From: a virus
IMG/VR virus record: IMGVR_UViG_3300017727_004944
Span: 1 to 35,589 of that record
Reading direction: 5' to 3' (one strand)
DNA: 35,589 nt
In this document: positions 8,322 through 16,277 of the stretch, piece by piece
Numbering within the stretch: the first letter of the stretch is position 1
How the letters are laid out: every line of letters starts with the position of its first letter
The notes under the pieces: generated by a model
Told to the model about the DNA's origin: nothing
Seen by the model: the letters and a program-made list of their open reading frames with translations, nothing else
The model's database searches: none
Position numbers and translations under genes: made by a program

Positions 8322-9227
8322 TTAATTTAATTTAATTAGTTGGTTAATTAAGGCCATACAATTGATTTCTTTATCAATTCTAAAATTAGATTGATATGAA
8401 TATTCATTTATATGGAAGGCAACCATTCCTTCTTTTCCGGGTGCATATTCTGAAGATTTTTCATATAAGGTTCTATATAATTCCTCAAAATCTTTTACAT
8501 TAGCATTTGCTATAATTTGTCTAATATTAGTCCAAGATTTACCATTTGATAATTCTTTAAGAACATCTTTGATATAATTAGATGATACTAATGCTGTTGT
8601 ATCTAAATTTAATTTGTTGTCTGTTGTAGATACTTGTATAGTATTAAGCATCTTACGAACATCAGGATAGTTATTATCTACAATAATTCTTAAATCATCT
8701 TCAACTGTAGAAATATTTTCTCTTTTAACTATTTTTACTAAATGTTTTAGAATATCTAATTTATTTGGGGGAATAACTTTTAATGTTTGACATCTTGATT
8801 GCAAAGGATCAATAATACGTTCTATAAAATTACAAGTTAAAATAAATCTTGTAGTGCGTGAAAATGTCTCAATAACATTACGAAGAGAAGCTTGAGCTTG
8901 AATAGTTAGAAAATCTGCTTCATCTAAAATAACAACTTTAAGAGGTTTAAATGACATTGTACTAGCAAATCCTGATACTTTATCCCTAATGGTTTCAATA
9001 CCCCTTTCATCTGAGGCATTAATATAAAGGTGGTCACAATCAATATTTTTAACAATTAACTTTGCTAATGTTGTTTTACCAGTTCCTGCTGGTCCATAAA
9101 ATATTAAATTTTGAATATCATTTTGACCAATATAATTTGATATTGATTTTTTAATACTTTCATTACCTACATAATTATCTAAATTTGTAGGACGATATTT
9201 TTCTACTAATAGTCCGTGATCTTTCAT
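8322..9227 (-). CDS. Clamp loader large subunit (T4 gp44-like AAA+ ATPase)
   Basis: In this 301-residue AAA+ protein, YRPTNLDNYVG opens the ATPase domain as in RFC and gp44. Walker A is GPAGTGKT (residues 45-52), Walker B is LDEAD (101-105), sensor 1 is TCN near 131-133, and the SRC motif (144-146) carries the trans-acting arginine finger. A helical collar domain follows. It opens the sliding clamp and loads it at primer ends together with the gp62-like subunit. Its promoter at 9234-9262 puts the -7 box only six bases before the ATG, suggesting a leaderless or nearly leaderless message. Confidence 0.93.
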   Translation of the reverse strand: MKDHGLLVEKYRPTNLDNYVGNESIKKSISNYIGQNDIQNLIFYGPAGTGKTTLAKLIVKNIDCDHLYINASDERGIETIRDKVSGFASTMSFKPLKVVILDEADFLTIQAQASLRNVIETFSRTTRFILTCNFIERIIDPLQSRCQTLKVIPPNKLDILKHLVKIVKRENISTVEDDLRIIVDNNYPDVRKMLNTIQVSTTDNKLNLDTTALVSSNYIKDVLKELSNGKSWTNIRQIIANANVKDFEELYRTLYEKSSEYAPGKEGMVAFHINEYSYQSNFRIDKEINCMALINQLIKLN

Positions 9228-9233
9228 AACTTA

Positions 9234-9262
9234 AATATACAAAATATTTTTTAAAATTCCAA
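9234..9262 (-). promoter_or_regulatory. Promoter TTGG-N19-TATATT for the clamp loader gene
   Basis: On the minus strand TTGG lies at 9262-9259 and TATATT at 9239-9234, with the exact 19-base spacing. The -7 box is preceded by TTTG rather than TTCG. Only six bases separate the box from the ATG at 9227, so transcription would start at or next to the start codon. Confidence 0.72.
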
Positions 9263-9264
9263 GC

Positions 9265-9537
9265 TTAAACACCTTGTCTAAACTCTCCATATATGGAAAA
9301 CATTTTTTCTTCTTTTGGCTTAACTTGTTCTTCAGTTGAATGAATAGCATATAATTTGCTCCCCATAGGATCTAATCTATATTCTCCTTGAAATTGAGAT
9401 TTAGTTGAGTATGCTTCTAAAGCTTCTGTTAAAGTAGGCCATACTTGTTTTTTATTATCACCAACAAGTTCCCACCTGTCTCCAGGTGGTACTCTTGTTG
9501 CAATAAGTTCATTATGTTCATTAATTATTGTTTCCAT
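9265..9537 (-). CDS. Hypothetical protein after groEL
   Basis: This 90-residue soluble protein contains IATRVPPGDRWELVGDNKKQVWPTLTEALEAY, which looks like a small mixed alpha/beta fold with a substrate-like loop. A LYAIHSTEEQ strand follows. No known motif is evident. Its ATG lies one base after the GroEL stop and its stop lies just before a promoter, so it is the last gene of the chaperonin transcription unit by position. It could be a chaperonin partner, but nothing in the sequence shows this. Confidence 0.7.
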   Translation of the reverse strand: METIINEHNELIATRVPPGDRWELVGDNKKQVWPTLTEALEAYSTKSQFQGEYRLDPMGSKLYAIHSTEEQVKPKEEKMFSIYGEFRQGV

Positions 9538-9538
9538 A

Positions 9539-11170
9539 TTACATTCCCATTTGCATCATTTGTGATGGATCCATTTGTGGTTGTTGTTTTTCTTCTGTAG
9601 GTTCATTTACTACTATACATTCTGTAAGTAATACTGTTCCTGCTACCGCTGCTGCATTTTCAAGTGCTACTCTTGTTACTTTAGTAGGATCAATAATTCC
9701 TGCTTCTTTCATATTAACAATTTCACCTTTTTTAAGATCATATCCAGCCCATGTATCATTACCTGAATCCACTAATTGGTATTTACCTAACATCTGAGCT
9801 CCAACTGAATCATGTCCAGCATTTATAAGTATTTGTTCAAATGGTTTACCACATGATTTATAAACAATTTCTGATCCAACATCACATTGATCAATAGACT
9901 CTCTAGCATATAAAAGTGCTGCTCCACCCCCAGGTACAATACCTTCTTCAATTGCTGCTTTTGTAGCATGCAAAGCATCATCTACTCTATCTTTCTTTTC
10001 ATTCATTTCAATTTCAGTAAACCCACCTACATGAATGATAGAAACACCACCTGCAATTCTTGCTAATCTGGTCTGTAGTTGTTCTTTTTCAAAATCACTA
10101 TCAGCTGCTTCAATTTGAGATTGAAGTTCTTCAATTCTTTGATTAATAGCATCTTCATTACCCTTACCATCAATAATAGTTGTTTTTTCTTTTGTGATAG
10201 TAGCTGTTCGTGCTTCACCAAACCAATCAAATTGGAATTTATCCCATTTATGGCCTTTTTCTTTTGAAAAAACCGTTCCACCAGTCATAATAGCAATATC
10301 TTCTAAAATAAGCTTTCTTCTATCTCCAAAATCTGGGGCTTTAACTGCACATGCTTTAATAGTTCCTCTACCTTTATTTACAATAAGAGTAGCTAAAGCT
10401 TCATTATCAATATCCTCAGCAATAATAAGTAATGATTTATTATTTGAAGCACAATTTTCTAATAAAGGGAGTAAATCTTTTACTGCTGTTAATTTTTGAT
10501 CAACAATAAGAATTTGAACGTCTTCTAAAGTACTAGTCATTGTGTTGTTATTAGTAACAAAGAAATGAGATTTATATCCTCTCTCAAATTGAATACCTTC
10601 AACTGTTTCAAGATAAGTATCTCCTGATTTGCTTTCTTCAATATGTACTATACCTTCATGTCCTACTTTTTGCATTGCTGTTGCAATTAATTTTCCTACT
10701 TCAGGATCATTATTTGCTGATATAGTAGCTACTTGCTCTAATTGTTCTTCAGATGAAATATCTTCTGCTATATTTTCTCTTAAACTTTTAGTAACAGTTT
10801 TTACTGCATTATCAATACTTCTTTTAATTTCAACCGCATTAGCTCCATTAGCTAAATGTTTAAGACCATCTTTAATCATCTCTCTAGCCAATAGAGTAGA
10901 TGTAGTAGTACCATCACCATCTTTATCAGCTGTTTTTACAGATGCTTCTCGTACTAAATTTACACCTAAATTTTCAATAGGATCTTTAACAGAAATATGT
11001 TTAGCTACTGTTACACCATCTTTAGTTGACTGTGCTTGATTATGTTCTTTCTCAATAACAACATTTCTACCATTAGGTCCTAACGTTGACACTACAGCAT
11101 CTGCTAATGTATCAATTCCCTTTACTAATTTATCTCTCCCTTCTGGGCCAAACTCTATAATTTTACTCAT
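9539..11170 (-). CDS. groEL: GroEL-type chaperonin (Cpn60)
   Basis: This full-length 543-residue type I chaperonin shows STLGPNGRNVVI near residue 28, the ATP-site loop KDGDGTTTSTLLA near 82, the apical-domain stretch VEGIQFERGY, and DALHATKAAIEEGIVPGGGAALLYA in the second equatorial segment, which carries the ATP-hydrolysis aspartate. The C-terminal tail is Met/Gln-rich (QQPQMDPSQMMQMGM) instead of a long GGM repeat. The equatorial signatures look intact, so it should form an active ring. It overlaps the groES stop by eight bases. Whole GroEL genes are uncommon in phages; this copy probably folds phage replication or capsid proteins, or substitutes for the host system. Confidence 0.96.
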   Translation of the reverse strand: MSKIIEFGPEGRDKLVKGIDTLADAVVSTLGPNGRNVVIEKEHNQAQSTKDGVTVAKHISVKDPIENLGVNLVREASVKTADKDGDGTTTSTLLAREMIKDGLKHLANGANAVEIKRSIDNAVKTVTKSLRENIAEDISSEEQLEQVATISANNDPEVGKLIATAMQKVGHEGIVHIEESKSGDTYLETVEGIQFERGYKSHFFVTNNNTMTSTLEDVQILIVDQKLTAVKDLLPLLENCASNNKSLLIIAEDIDNEALATLIVNKGRGTIKACAVKAPDFGDRRKLILEDIAIMTGGTVFSKEKGHKWDKFQFDWFGEARTATITKEKTTIIDGKGNEDAINQRIEELQSQIEAADSDFEKEQLQTRLARIAGGVSIIHVGGFTEIEMNEKKDRVDDALHATKAAIEEGIVPGGGAALLYARESIDQCDVGSEIVYKSCGKPFEQILINAGHDSVGAQMLGKYQLVDSGNDTWAGYDLKKGEIVNMKEAGIIDPTKVTRVALENAAAVAGTVLLTECIVVNEPTEEKQQPQMDPSQMMQMGM

Positions 11171-11543
11171 TGTCTTCTAATTTTATATCATTAATTGCTT
11201 TTTCTTCTTCTTTAGTAACTTCAGTTTCTGATAGAATATCTTCAACATCAACTACTTTTTTAACTTTGGCTAAAATTTGATTTTCAGGTCCTACATAAAA
11301 TTCCTCTCCATTATGTTCTAATTTAGTAAAACCTTGTGTAGGTAATACAACAATATCTCCTACTTTACTTATAGTAGGAATAAATGTTCCTGATATTGTA
11401 TGTTGACCTGGTCCTACTGCTATAATTTCTCCATGTTCATTTTTGTCTTTACCAATATCAGGTACGACAATTGATCCATATGTTTCCTCTTCTACTTCTA
11501 GAGGTTTTACGATAACTGCATTAAATAGTGCTTCTAATTTCAT
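11163..11543 (-). CDS. groES: GroES-type co-chaperonin (Cpn10) with an acidic C-terminal extension
   Basis: This 126-residue protein has the Cpn10 layout: FNAVIVKPLE (first strand), the mobile loop with EEETYGSIVVPDIG, whose IVV tripeptide would bind GroEL, HGEIIAVGPG, the KVGDIVVLPTQG roof-strand segment, and an ILAKVK end. A further 25 to 30 residues rich in Glu and Asp follow the canonical end, making it longer than the usual 95 or so residues. The extension may be phage-specific and its function is unknown. It is coupled to groEL by an eight-base overlap and to the 98-residue gene upstream by a four-base overlap. Confidence 0.92.
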   Translation of the reverse strand: MKLEALFNAVIVKPLEVEEETYGSIVVPDIGKDKNEHGEIIAVGPGQHTISGTFIPTISKVGDIVVLPTQGFTKLEHNGEEFYVGPENQILAKVKKVVDVEDILSETEVTKEEEKAINDIKLEDNE

Positions 11544-11836
11544 AGGTTTTTATAATTTTGTAATTTTTTTAATTCGATTAATAACTCATCCCACCTTTCA
11601 ACATATTCTTTAATACTGTTGTAGTGTTCTTTTTCATTGTTTAGTTTTTCTTTTGCTACTTTTTGTAAAGCTGCTCCAAAAGAAGAATAATGTCCTTGGG
11701 GTTTTTCATAATCTTTACCTAGGCTACCTTTTTCTAAATATTTTGCTTGAGGAGTAACAACTTCATACACAGTATAACAGTGTGTATCTTTACCTATAAA
11801 ATAGGGTTCTAACAGAGGGTCTGTGATTCTTGCCAT
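11540..11836 (-). CDS. Hypothetical protein upstream of groES
   Basis: This 98-residue protein opens with ITDPLLEPYFIGKDTHCYTVYEVV, apparently a compact beta-rich head with one Cys. A helical, Lys/Glu-rich C-terminal half from about residue 55 is likely a coiled coil (KVAKEKLNNEKEHYNSIKEYVERWDELLIELKK). Proteins with the same DPLLEPYFI opening seem familiar from large phages, but I know no function. It is the first gene after a consensus promoter and is coupled to groES by a four-base overlap, so it is expressed with the chaperonin genes. Confidence 0.75.
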   Translation of the reverse strand: MARITDPLLEPYFIGKDTHCYTVYEVVTPQAKYLEKGSLGKDYEKPQGHYSSFGAALQKVAKEKLNNEKEHYNSIKEYVERWDELLIELKKLQNYKNL

Positions 11837-11862
11837 ATAACTTTTTATTTTTTATTTACGTT

Positions 11863-11891
11863 AATATACAAACTTTTATTCAATAATCCAA
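11863..11891 (-). promoter_or_regulatory. Promoter TTGG-N19-TATATT for the groES-groEL unit
   Basis: On the minus strand TTGG lies at 11891-11888 and TATATT at 11868-11863, 19 bases apart, with TTTG before the -7 box. The start codon of the first gene is 26 bases downstream, past an A/T-rich leader. The TTGG element overlaps a 7-bp inverted repeat (11890-11912). Confidence 0.72.
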
Positions 11892-11912
11892 CCTAAAGGG
11901 CGAACTTAGGTT
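11890..11912. repeat. Inverted repeat (7-bp stem, 9-base loop) after hsp20
   Basis: The arms AACCTAA (11890-11896) and TTAGGTT (11906-11912) pair perfectly around a GC-rich loop. The repeat lies nine bases beyond the hsp20 stop and overlaps the -33 element of the next promoter. It lacks a U-tract on the minus strand, so a classic terminator is unlikely. It could be an operator or an RNA 3' end stabiliser. Confidence 0.4.
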
Positions 11913-11920
11913 AAAAATAA

Positions 11921-12340
11921 TTAATTGATTTTTATAACTTTTGGTGTAGCTGATTTTGCAAATGGAACTGCTACAATTAGTAGACCATCATTAAAATTAG
12001 CTGTTGCTTTTGTTGGGTTAAATTTTGTTCCTAATTTATAAGCTAAATTAAAAGAACGTTTAGCAATCCCTCTATGAATATATTTCCTTTCAGGATCGGG
12101 TGTTTTTGCTTTATCATAACTAAAGTTAATTGTATCTCCTTCTAACTTAACTTCAATGGCTTCTTTAGGGATGCCAGTACAAGCTAACTCAAAAGTTAGA
12201 CCTAAATCATCTTCAAATATGTTAATTGGGTATTGTTGTTTGGCTTGTTCAGCCGGAATGAAAGCTGCTTCACTTTCAAATAAATTACGAAATAATAGAT
12301 CAAATGGATTAAATGATCTCTCTAAAATGTGTGTGTTCAT
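11921..12340 (-). CDS. Small heat-shock protein (Hsp20 / alpha-crystallin family)
   Basis: This 139-residue protein has an N-terminal amphipathic arm with FNPFDLLFRNLF (typical of Hsp20 opening helices). The alpha-crystallin domain runs from about residue 38 (YPINIFEDDLGLTFELAC) to about 128, and the C-terminal anchor motif I-x-I is at VIKIN. The domain contains FNDGLLIVAVP, the counterpart of the usual A-x-x-x-n-G-v-L signature. It acts as an ATP-independent holdase and would pass clients to a GroEL/ES system such as the one encoded next to it. It has its own 92-base leader, flanked by related sequences. Confidence 0.93.
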   Translation of the reverse strand: MNTHILERSFNPFDLLFRNLFESEAAFIPAEQAKQQYPINIFEDDLGLTFELACTGIPKEAIEVKLEGDTINFSYDKAKTPDPERKYIHRGIAKRSFNLAYKLGTKFNPTKATANFNDGLLIVAVPFAKSATPKVIKIN

Positions 12341-12432
12341 ATCACTTTGTTTTTGTGCTGTCTTTAGATCAGCGGTTAATAATAAAATAAATAACTTACG
12401 CCCTTAGGTCAGTTTATTCTCTGATACATATA
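12341..12432 (-). other. Leader region of hsp20, no consensus promoter
   Basis: These 92 non-coding bases lie between the clamp stop and the hsp20 start. They hold no TTGG-N19-TATATT site. On the minus strand the segment at 12410-12392 (GACCTAAGGGCGTAAGTTA) resembles, in inverted orientation, the inverted repeat at 11891-11912 beyond the gene. A short CTGAT/ATCAG repeat straddles the clamp stop and is not followed by a T-run. Its role is unknown; a heat-shock or temporal operator is possible. Confidence 0.35.
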
Positions 12433-13167
12433 TTAAAAATCAGTTTCTGCTTTTCTTACCATAAAATATTCTGAAGAAATTGAATCTGTTTTAAATTTCA
12501 TTTCAATTAATCCCATTGTACTAATATTTAAAGTGCCTTCTTCCATGTCTTTATTAGCATGAAGAATTGTTTTAAAAGTATCTGAATTGAATGGAATTTT
12601 TAAATTTTGTTCTGTAATATCCCCCATTATTTGATAGGTGATTTTATTGTTATGTCCTGATTCATCACCAAAAATAAACTCACAAACATTTTCCCCATCT
12701 AAATTAGTTGTAGTTGTTACTAACATATTATCTACTTGAGATAATGCACTTTTAGCTTTAATTAGATTTTCAATATCTTCAGTTGTTAAGTTTAATTTAA
12801 CTACAAATTCAGGCATATTAACAGTACCTACTTTACCTATAAGTAGAGCATCTGATAAAGCATAAGTTAAATTAAAGTTTAAATCTGATATTTTTAATTT
12901 AGTAAATATTTTATTTGTTTTTTCTAGTTCTAAAAGTAAATCTCCATTACAAATACTAACTAAACTATTAAGTTTTTTAGTATCATAAATTGCCAATGTA
13001 CTATCTTCTAATTCAAATTCATTACAAGTAAGTTTACCTATAATATCTTTAGTAGGAGACATAAAGTCAATACTTAATGTGTTATCTTCTATAACCCATT
13101 TTACGGCTTCATTAACATTTAAATAATATTTGTTAATTACTGATTGTAGTTTTTGTTTATTTATCAT
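12433..13167 (-). CDS. Sliding clamp (T4 gp45-like processivity factor)
   Basis: This protein of about 244 residues has beta-alpha repeats typical of PCNA/gp45 clamps and occupies the gp45 position between the polymerase and clamp loader genes. Features include an acidic LSIDFMSPTKDIIGKLTC strand, a LLLELEKTNKIFTKLKISDLNF hairpin and an ending with IEMKFKTDS...YFMVRK. I start it at ATG 13167 because this makes an ATGA overlap with the stop of the polymerase C-terminal ORF; an ATG 15 codons upstream would overlap the polymerase by 49 bases. It would form a trimeric ring around DNA and tether the polymerase. Confidence 0.85.
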   Translation of the reverse strand: MINKQKLQSVINKYYLNVNEAVKWVIEDNTLSIDFMSPTKDIIGKLTCNEFELEDSTLAIYDTKKLNSLVSICNGDLLLELEKTNKIFTKLKISDLNFNLTYALSDALLIGKVGTVNMPEFVVKLNLTTEDIENLIKAKSALSQVDNMLVTTTTNLDGENVCEFIFGDESGHNNKITYQIMGDITEQNLKIPFNSDTFKTILHANKDMEEGTLNISTMGLIEMKFKTDSISSEYFMVRKAETDF

Positions 13168-14096
13168 ATGTTGAAAAACATTTGTTGGTAAGGATTTAGG
13201 TTTAATGTCCAACCCAGATCATTATAAAATCCCTCTAATTTATTTAATAATATTGATTCAAAAATTTTCTTTCTATCTGCATATTGCTCAATGAATATAC
13301 GAATTTTTTCAGGCAAATCCCACTCTAAAAAAGCAATCGCATCAATTTGATAAGGATTAGGTTTAAGGTAAATCCATTTAACTTTACTACCTTGTGTAAT
13401 ATAATTGTGTGTCTTATTTAATCCCCAAAATTTAAGCAAATCATTATAAATAATTGTTGCTTTAACAGCTGCAGGTGCTCCTTTACCTATAATTGAAAAC
13501 ATTTCTCCTGCTCTAGCTTTACGTTCTGTGTATTTATTTAACTTTTTAACAGATGTAGGATTTCCTAATTCTGTAAGAGAAATAGTTCCATCTAAAATTT
13601 GTGTTTTAAATAATTTTAATCTATTATCTATTTCACTTTGTTCCGCTCCTTTTAAAACATCAACTAAGGTTTTATGGAAAAATTTACCTAATACAGGTGG
13701 AAAATTTGCTTTTTTAAACTCAAGACCTTTAACATCAAGAGATTCCTTTACAATACCTTCTTGCTTTGTAATCCATTGAGCATAACGTCTTGTAGCTCTA
13801 AAATAAGCTGAACGAATAACACACTCAGTTTTCATTTCTAATCTATGTTTACCTTTAGCATTAAAGCAATTTGTGGCTAATGAGTCATAGGAATCAGTAA
13901 TAATATCCTGATATTTTAAAGCAATGTTTTCTAATTTATCATCTTTCTCTTCACTAGGCATAGTTTCAAATTCAGGATATAAATGCCTTAATAAAGGTTC
14001 AGCATGTATATAAATTGAATCTGTATCTGAATATGCTACATAATTTGTATCATCTGAATCACAAATCCACCATGGAGTATCTTCTAAATGTTTCAT
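13164..14096 (-). CDS. DNA polymerase family B, C-terminal part (palm motif C and thumb)
   Basis: This 310-residue ORF carries polymerase motif C, YSDTDSIY (residues 22-29), with the two catalytic aspartates at 24 and 26. KHRLEMKTE and RATRRYAQW follow, then KYTERKARAGEM and a thumb-like end. The last residues NPYQQMFFNI resemble a clamp-binding PIP-type tail. It overlaps the N-terminal ORF by ATGA and the clamp ORF by ATGA. It has no exonuclease or motif A/B and so cannot act alone. Both pieces together are about 870 residues, close to T4 gp43 (898). Confidence 0.9.
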   Translation of the reverse strand: MKHLEDTPWWICDSDDTNYVAYSDTDSIYIHAEPLLRHLYPEFETMPSEEKDDKLENIALKYQDIITDSYDSLATNCFNAKGKHRLEMKTECVIRSAYFRATRRYAQWITKQEGIVKESLDVKGLEFKKANFPPVLGKFFHKTLVDVLKGAEQSEIDNRLKLFKTQILDGTISLTELGNPTSVKKLNKYTERKARAGEMFSIIGKGAPAAVKATIIYNDLLKFWGLNKTHNYITQGSKVKWIYLKPNPYQIDAIAFLEWDLPEKIRIFIEQYADRKKIFESILLNKLEGFYNDLGWTLNLNPYQQMFFNI

Positions 14097-15775
14097 AATT
14101 CTAATCCTTCTTTTATAACTTTATTCATATGTCTATTGGCTGCTAATGCAGATTCTTGTATAATTCGCTGTCCACTAAGCGTTATAGACTCAGATAATAT
14201 AACATTCCCATAACGGAATGACCCTAAAGCAGTAGCACCATATAACGAATTAAGTAAAATCTTCATAGTATATTGTTTCATATGAAAAGCAGCACCTAAT
14301 TCTTTATTTCCATCTTTATATGCTTTTTTCATTTCGTTTTTATACTCAACTCTTTCATCAAACCATTTTTTTAAAATAGTAGATAATACTGACTCACGAT
14401 CTGTATTAAACATAACACCATTTGCTGAAATAGATAGATCGTTTTGTTCTACCATTGCAACAATTCTACCTATATTAACTTTTGTTCTATTTCTTTTTAA
14501 ATTTTCAACAATTAACTCTTCAGCATAATCTCTACATTTTAAATCATTTAAACCCAAACGATTATTTCTATCATCAGCATCTATAATTCTTCCAACCATA
14601 GTTTCCTTACCAATATTAATAGTCATAATAATTGAAGGGTATAGTGATGTTAAATCTTCATCAAAAACATAATTATAAATTCCTGCTTTAGGACAAAATA
14701 AATACCCACCAGCATAATTCTTTTTAGAAATTGGATTACGTTCCTTTGCAGGAGGGATAATACCTTTACTTAGTAGATAAGCCGAAATAGCTCCATCTTG
14801 TGTTTTAGTATTGGCATAAACCTCACTATAATTATGTTTACCTTTATGTGCTAGGTTTTTAGTTAATGCTAAGTAATCTAACTTTTCATCTAGTTTTTTT
14901 AATATCTCAACATCAACAAAATTATATTTAATAAATTTATGAATATCAGTTTCAAATAATTGATCAAGATTACCTTCATATTCTATTTTATTCATCCCTA
15001 CATATTTTTCTCCAATGGCATCTAACCTCATAGAAGGTTCATCTGCCCAACTGAATTTTTTATGTAGTCTCATGTAATCTAAAGATTCAACACCTGCTAT
15101 TTGAATATATTGGTCTTTAAACCAAGGTGTTTCTCTTACATAACCAATAGGAGATAAATGTCTTGCAAAATCTTCTCCTAATACATTACACATTCTATAA
15201 TATAAATAAGGGACATCAAAGTAATCACTATTCCATCCTACTATAATATCAGGATCCATTTCCCTAAATAATTCTAGAAATTTAGCTAGTAATTCTTCTT
15301 CTGTTTTACAAGGAATTATTTCTTTATTTCTTGCCTTAGTATGTTTTAATTGTCCTTTAGGATCTAAAATAACAATACCCCACAAATCTACTTGTTTATC
15401 ATACCAAGCTATTGATGTTACTTTTTTAGGTGCTGACTTAATATATTCTTCTGTAAGAGCATCACCCATTTCTGTTTCAATATCAAAAAATATTTCTCTA
15501 TGGGTCGAAGAGGGTTCATCATTAATTCCATATTTTTCAACTAGAAATTTTTGATAGGGGGGCATATCATGGAAATGAAGTTTTGGAGTATCATTTCTAT
15601 AGTTTTTAATTTTTTTAAGGGGTTCACCATTTAGTCCCGTAAATTGGGCATCAGCTTCATGACATTCAATATAAGCTTGATTATCCCATTCTACTTTAGA
15701 ATAACCCTGATCTTCCCATAAATGTATTAAAAACTTATTATCTTTAAGACGTCTTGCAAATGCCTTTTTATACAT
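14093..15775 (-). CDS. DNA polymerase family B, N-terminal part (3'-5' exonuclease, palm motifs A and B)
   Basis: This 560-residue ORF has exonuclease motifs FFDIETE (Asp98, Glu100), WNSDYFDVPY (Asp187) and YNFVDVEIL (Tyr284, Asp288). Palm motif A is DLTSLYPSI (Asp374) and fingers motif B is KILLNSLYG (Lys504, Asn508). The frame ends right after the helix that precedes motif C, and the missing catalytic piece starts four bases upstream of this stop as a separate ORF. All catalytic residues of a gp43-type enzyme are therefore present across two chains. No intein or intron sequence lies at the break. It replicates the phage genome with the clamp and helicase encoded nearby. Confidence 0.95.
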   Translation of the reverse strand: MYKKAFARRLKDNKFLIHLWEDQGYSKVEWDNQAYIECHEADAQFTGLNGEPLKKIKNYRNDTPKLHFHDMPPYQKFLVEKYGINDEPSSTHREIFFDIETEMGDALTEEYIKSAPKKVTSIAWYDKQVDLWGIVILDPKGQLKHTKARNKEIIPCKTEEELLAKFLELFREMDPDIIVGWNSDYFDVPYLYYRMCNVLGEDFARHLSPIGYVRETPWFKDQYIQIAGVESLDYMRLHKKFSWADEPSMRLDAIGEKYVGMNKIEYEGNLDQLFETDIHKFIKYNFVDVEILKKLDEKLDYLALTKNLAHKGKHNYSEVYANTKTQDGAISAYLLSKGIIPPAKERNPISKKNYAGGYLFCPKAGIYNYVFDEDLTSLYPSIIMTINIGKETMVGRIIDADDRNNRLGLNDLKCRDYAEELIVENLKRNRTKVNIGRIVAMVEQNDLSISANGVMFNTDRESVLSTILKKWFDERVEYKNEMKKAYKDGNKELGAAFHMKQYTMKILLNSLYGATALGSFRYGNVILSESITLSGQRIIQESALAANRHMNKVIKEGLEL

Positions 15776-16265
15776 TCTTTAATTCTTCTTTAGTAAAAAA
15801 TTGTTTTAGATCTGGTCTATAATATTTAACATTTTTCATTACTTTCCTATCTCGTGTTCTATAGACAATATAATAATCGCCAACTTTTTCATAGTGACAC
15901 GGTTCCTTTTGTTCAATTGATCTTTTTTCCACTGTCGCTTGTGCATCCTCTTCGCTTGAACAAGCCTTTGACATATTCGACCCTTGTACTTCTTGATACG
16001 CTGGCCATATCTTATCCTTAAGACCATGTAACATAGTTCCGTTACCCAATGAAACATAGGCAATGTCACATAAAGCATCAAGAATCTCAACAATATCTCC
16101 TGTTTCACAGGCATGTTTATATTCTTCAAGTTCTTCAAGGATGAAATCATAAACAAACTGCCATTCTTTTTTTTCTGGAATTGTTGGTTCATAATTATTA
16201 GGTTTACCCATAGTGGAATTAAATTCCTCTACTTCATTTACAAATGGTACATTACTTTTACTCAT
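15768..16265 (-). CDS. MazG/PRA-PH-like nucleotide pyrophosphohydrolase
   Basis: In this 165-residue protein, FILEELEEYKHACETGDIVEILDALCDIAYVSLG shows the E-x2-E and E-x2-D metal-binding pattern of all-alpha NTP pyrophosphatases (MazG, HisE, dUTPase-type). The C-terminal third is a beta-rich extension (GDYYIVYRTRDRKVMKNV) not needed for that fold. It hydrolyses NTPs to NMP and PPi in relatives; the preferred nucleotide is not deducible. It overlaps the polymerase start by eight bases and follows folE, fitting a role in adjusting nucleotide pools for replication or base modification. Confidence 0.82.
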   Translation of the reverse strand: MSKSNVPFVNEVEEFNSTMGKPNNYEPTIPEKKEWQFVYDFILEELEEYKHACETGDIVEILDALCDIAYVSLGNGTMLHGLKDKIWPAYQEVQGSNMSKACSSEEDAQATVEKRSIEQKEPCHYEKVGDYYIVYRTRDRKVMKNVKYYRPDLKQFFTKEELKNV

Positions 16266-16277
16266 AACTATTATTAT

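Noticed and set aside
10063-10281. Minus-strand frame of 72 codons inside groEL
   Set aside because: It is an out-of-frame shadow of the GroEL gene (Lys-rich, no independent evidence).
11890-11912. Intrinsic terminator after hsp20
   Set aside because: A 7-bp stem is present but no T-run follows on the minus strand, so I list it only as an inverted repeat.
15839-16192. Minus-strand frame of 117 codons inside the NTP-pyrophosphatase gene
   Set aside because: It lies wholly within a gene with a recognisable active site in another frame, so it is a shadow.
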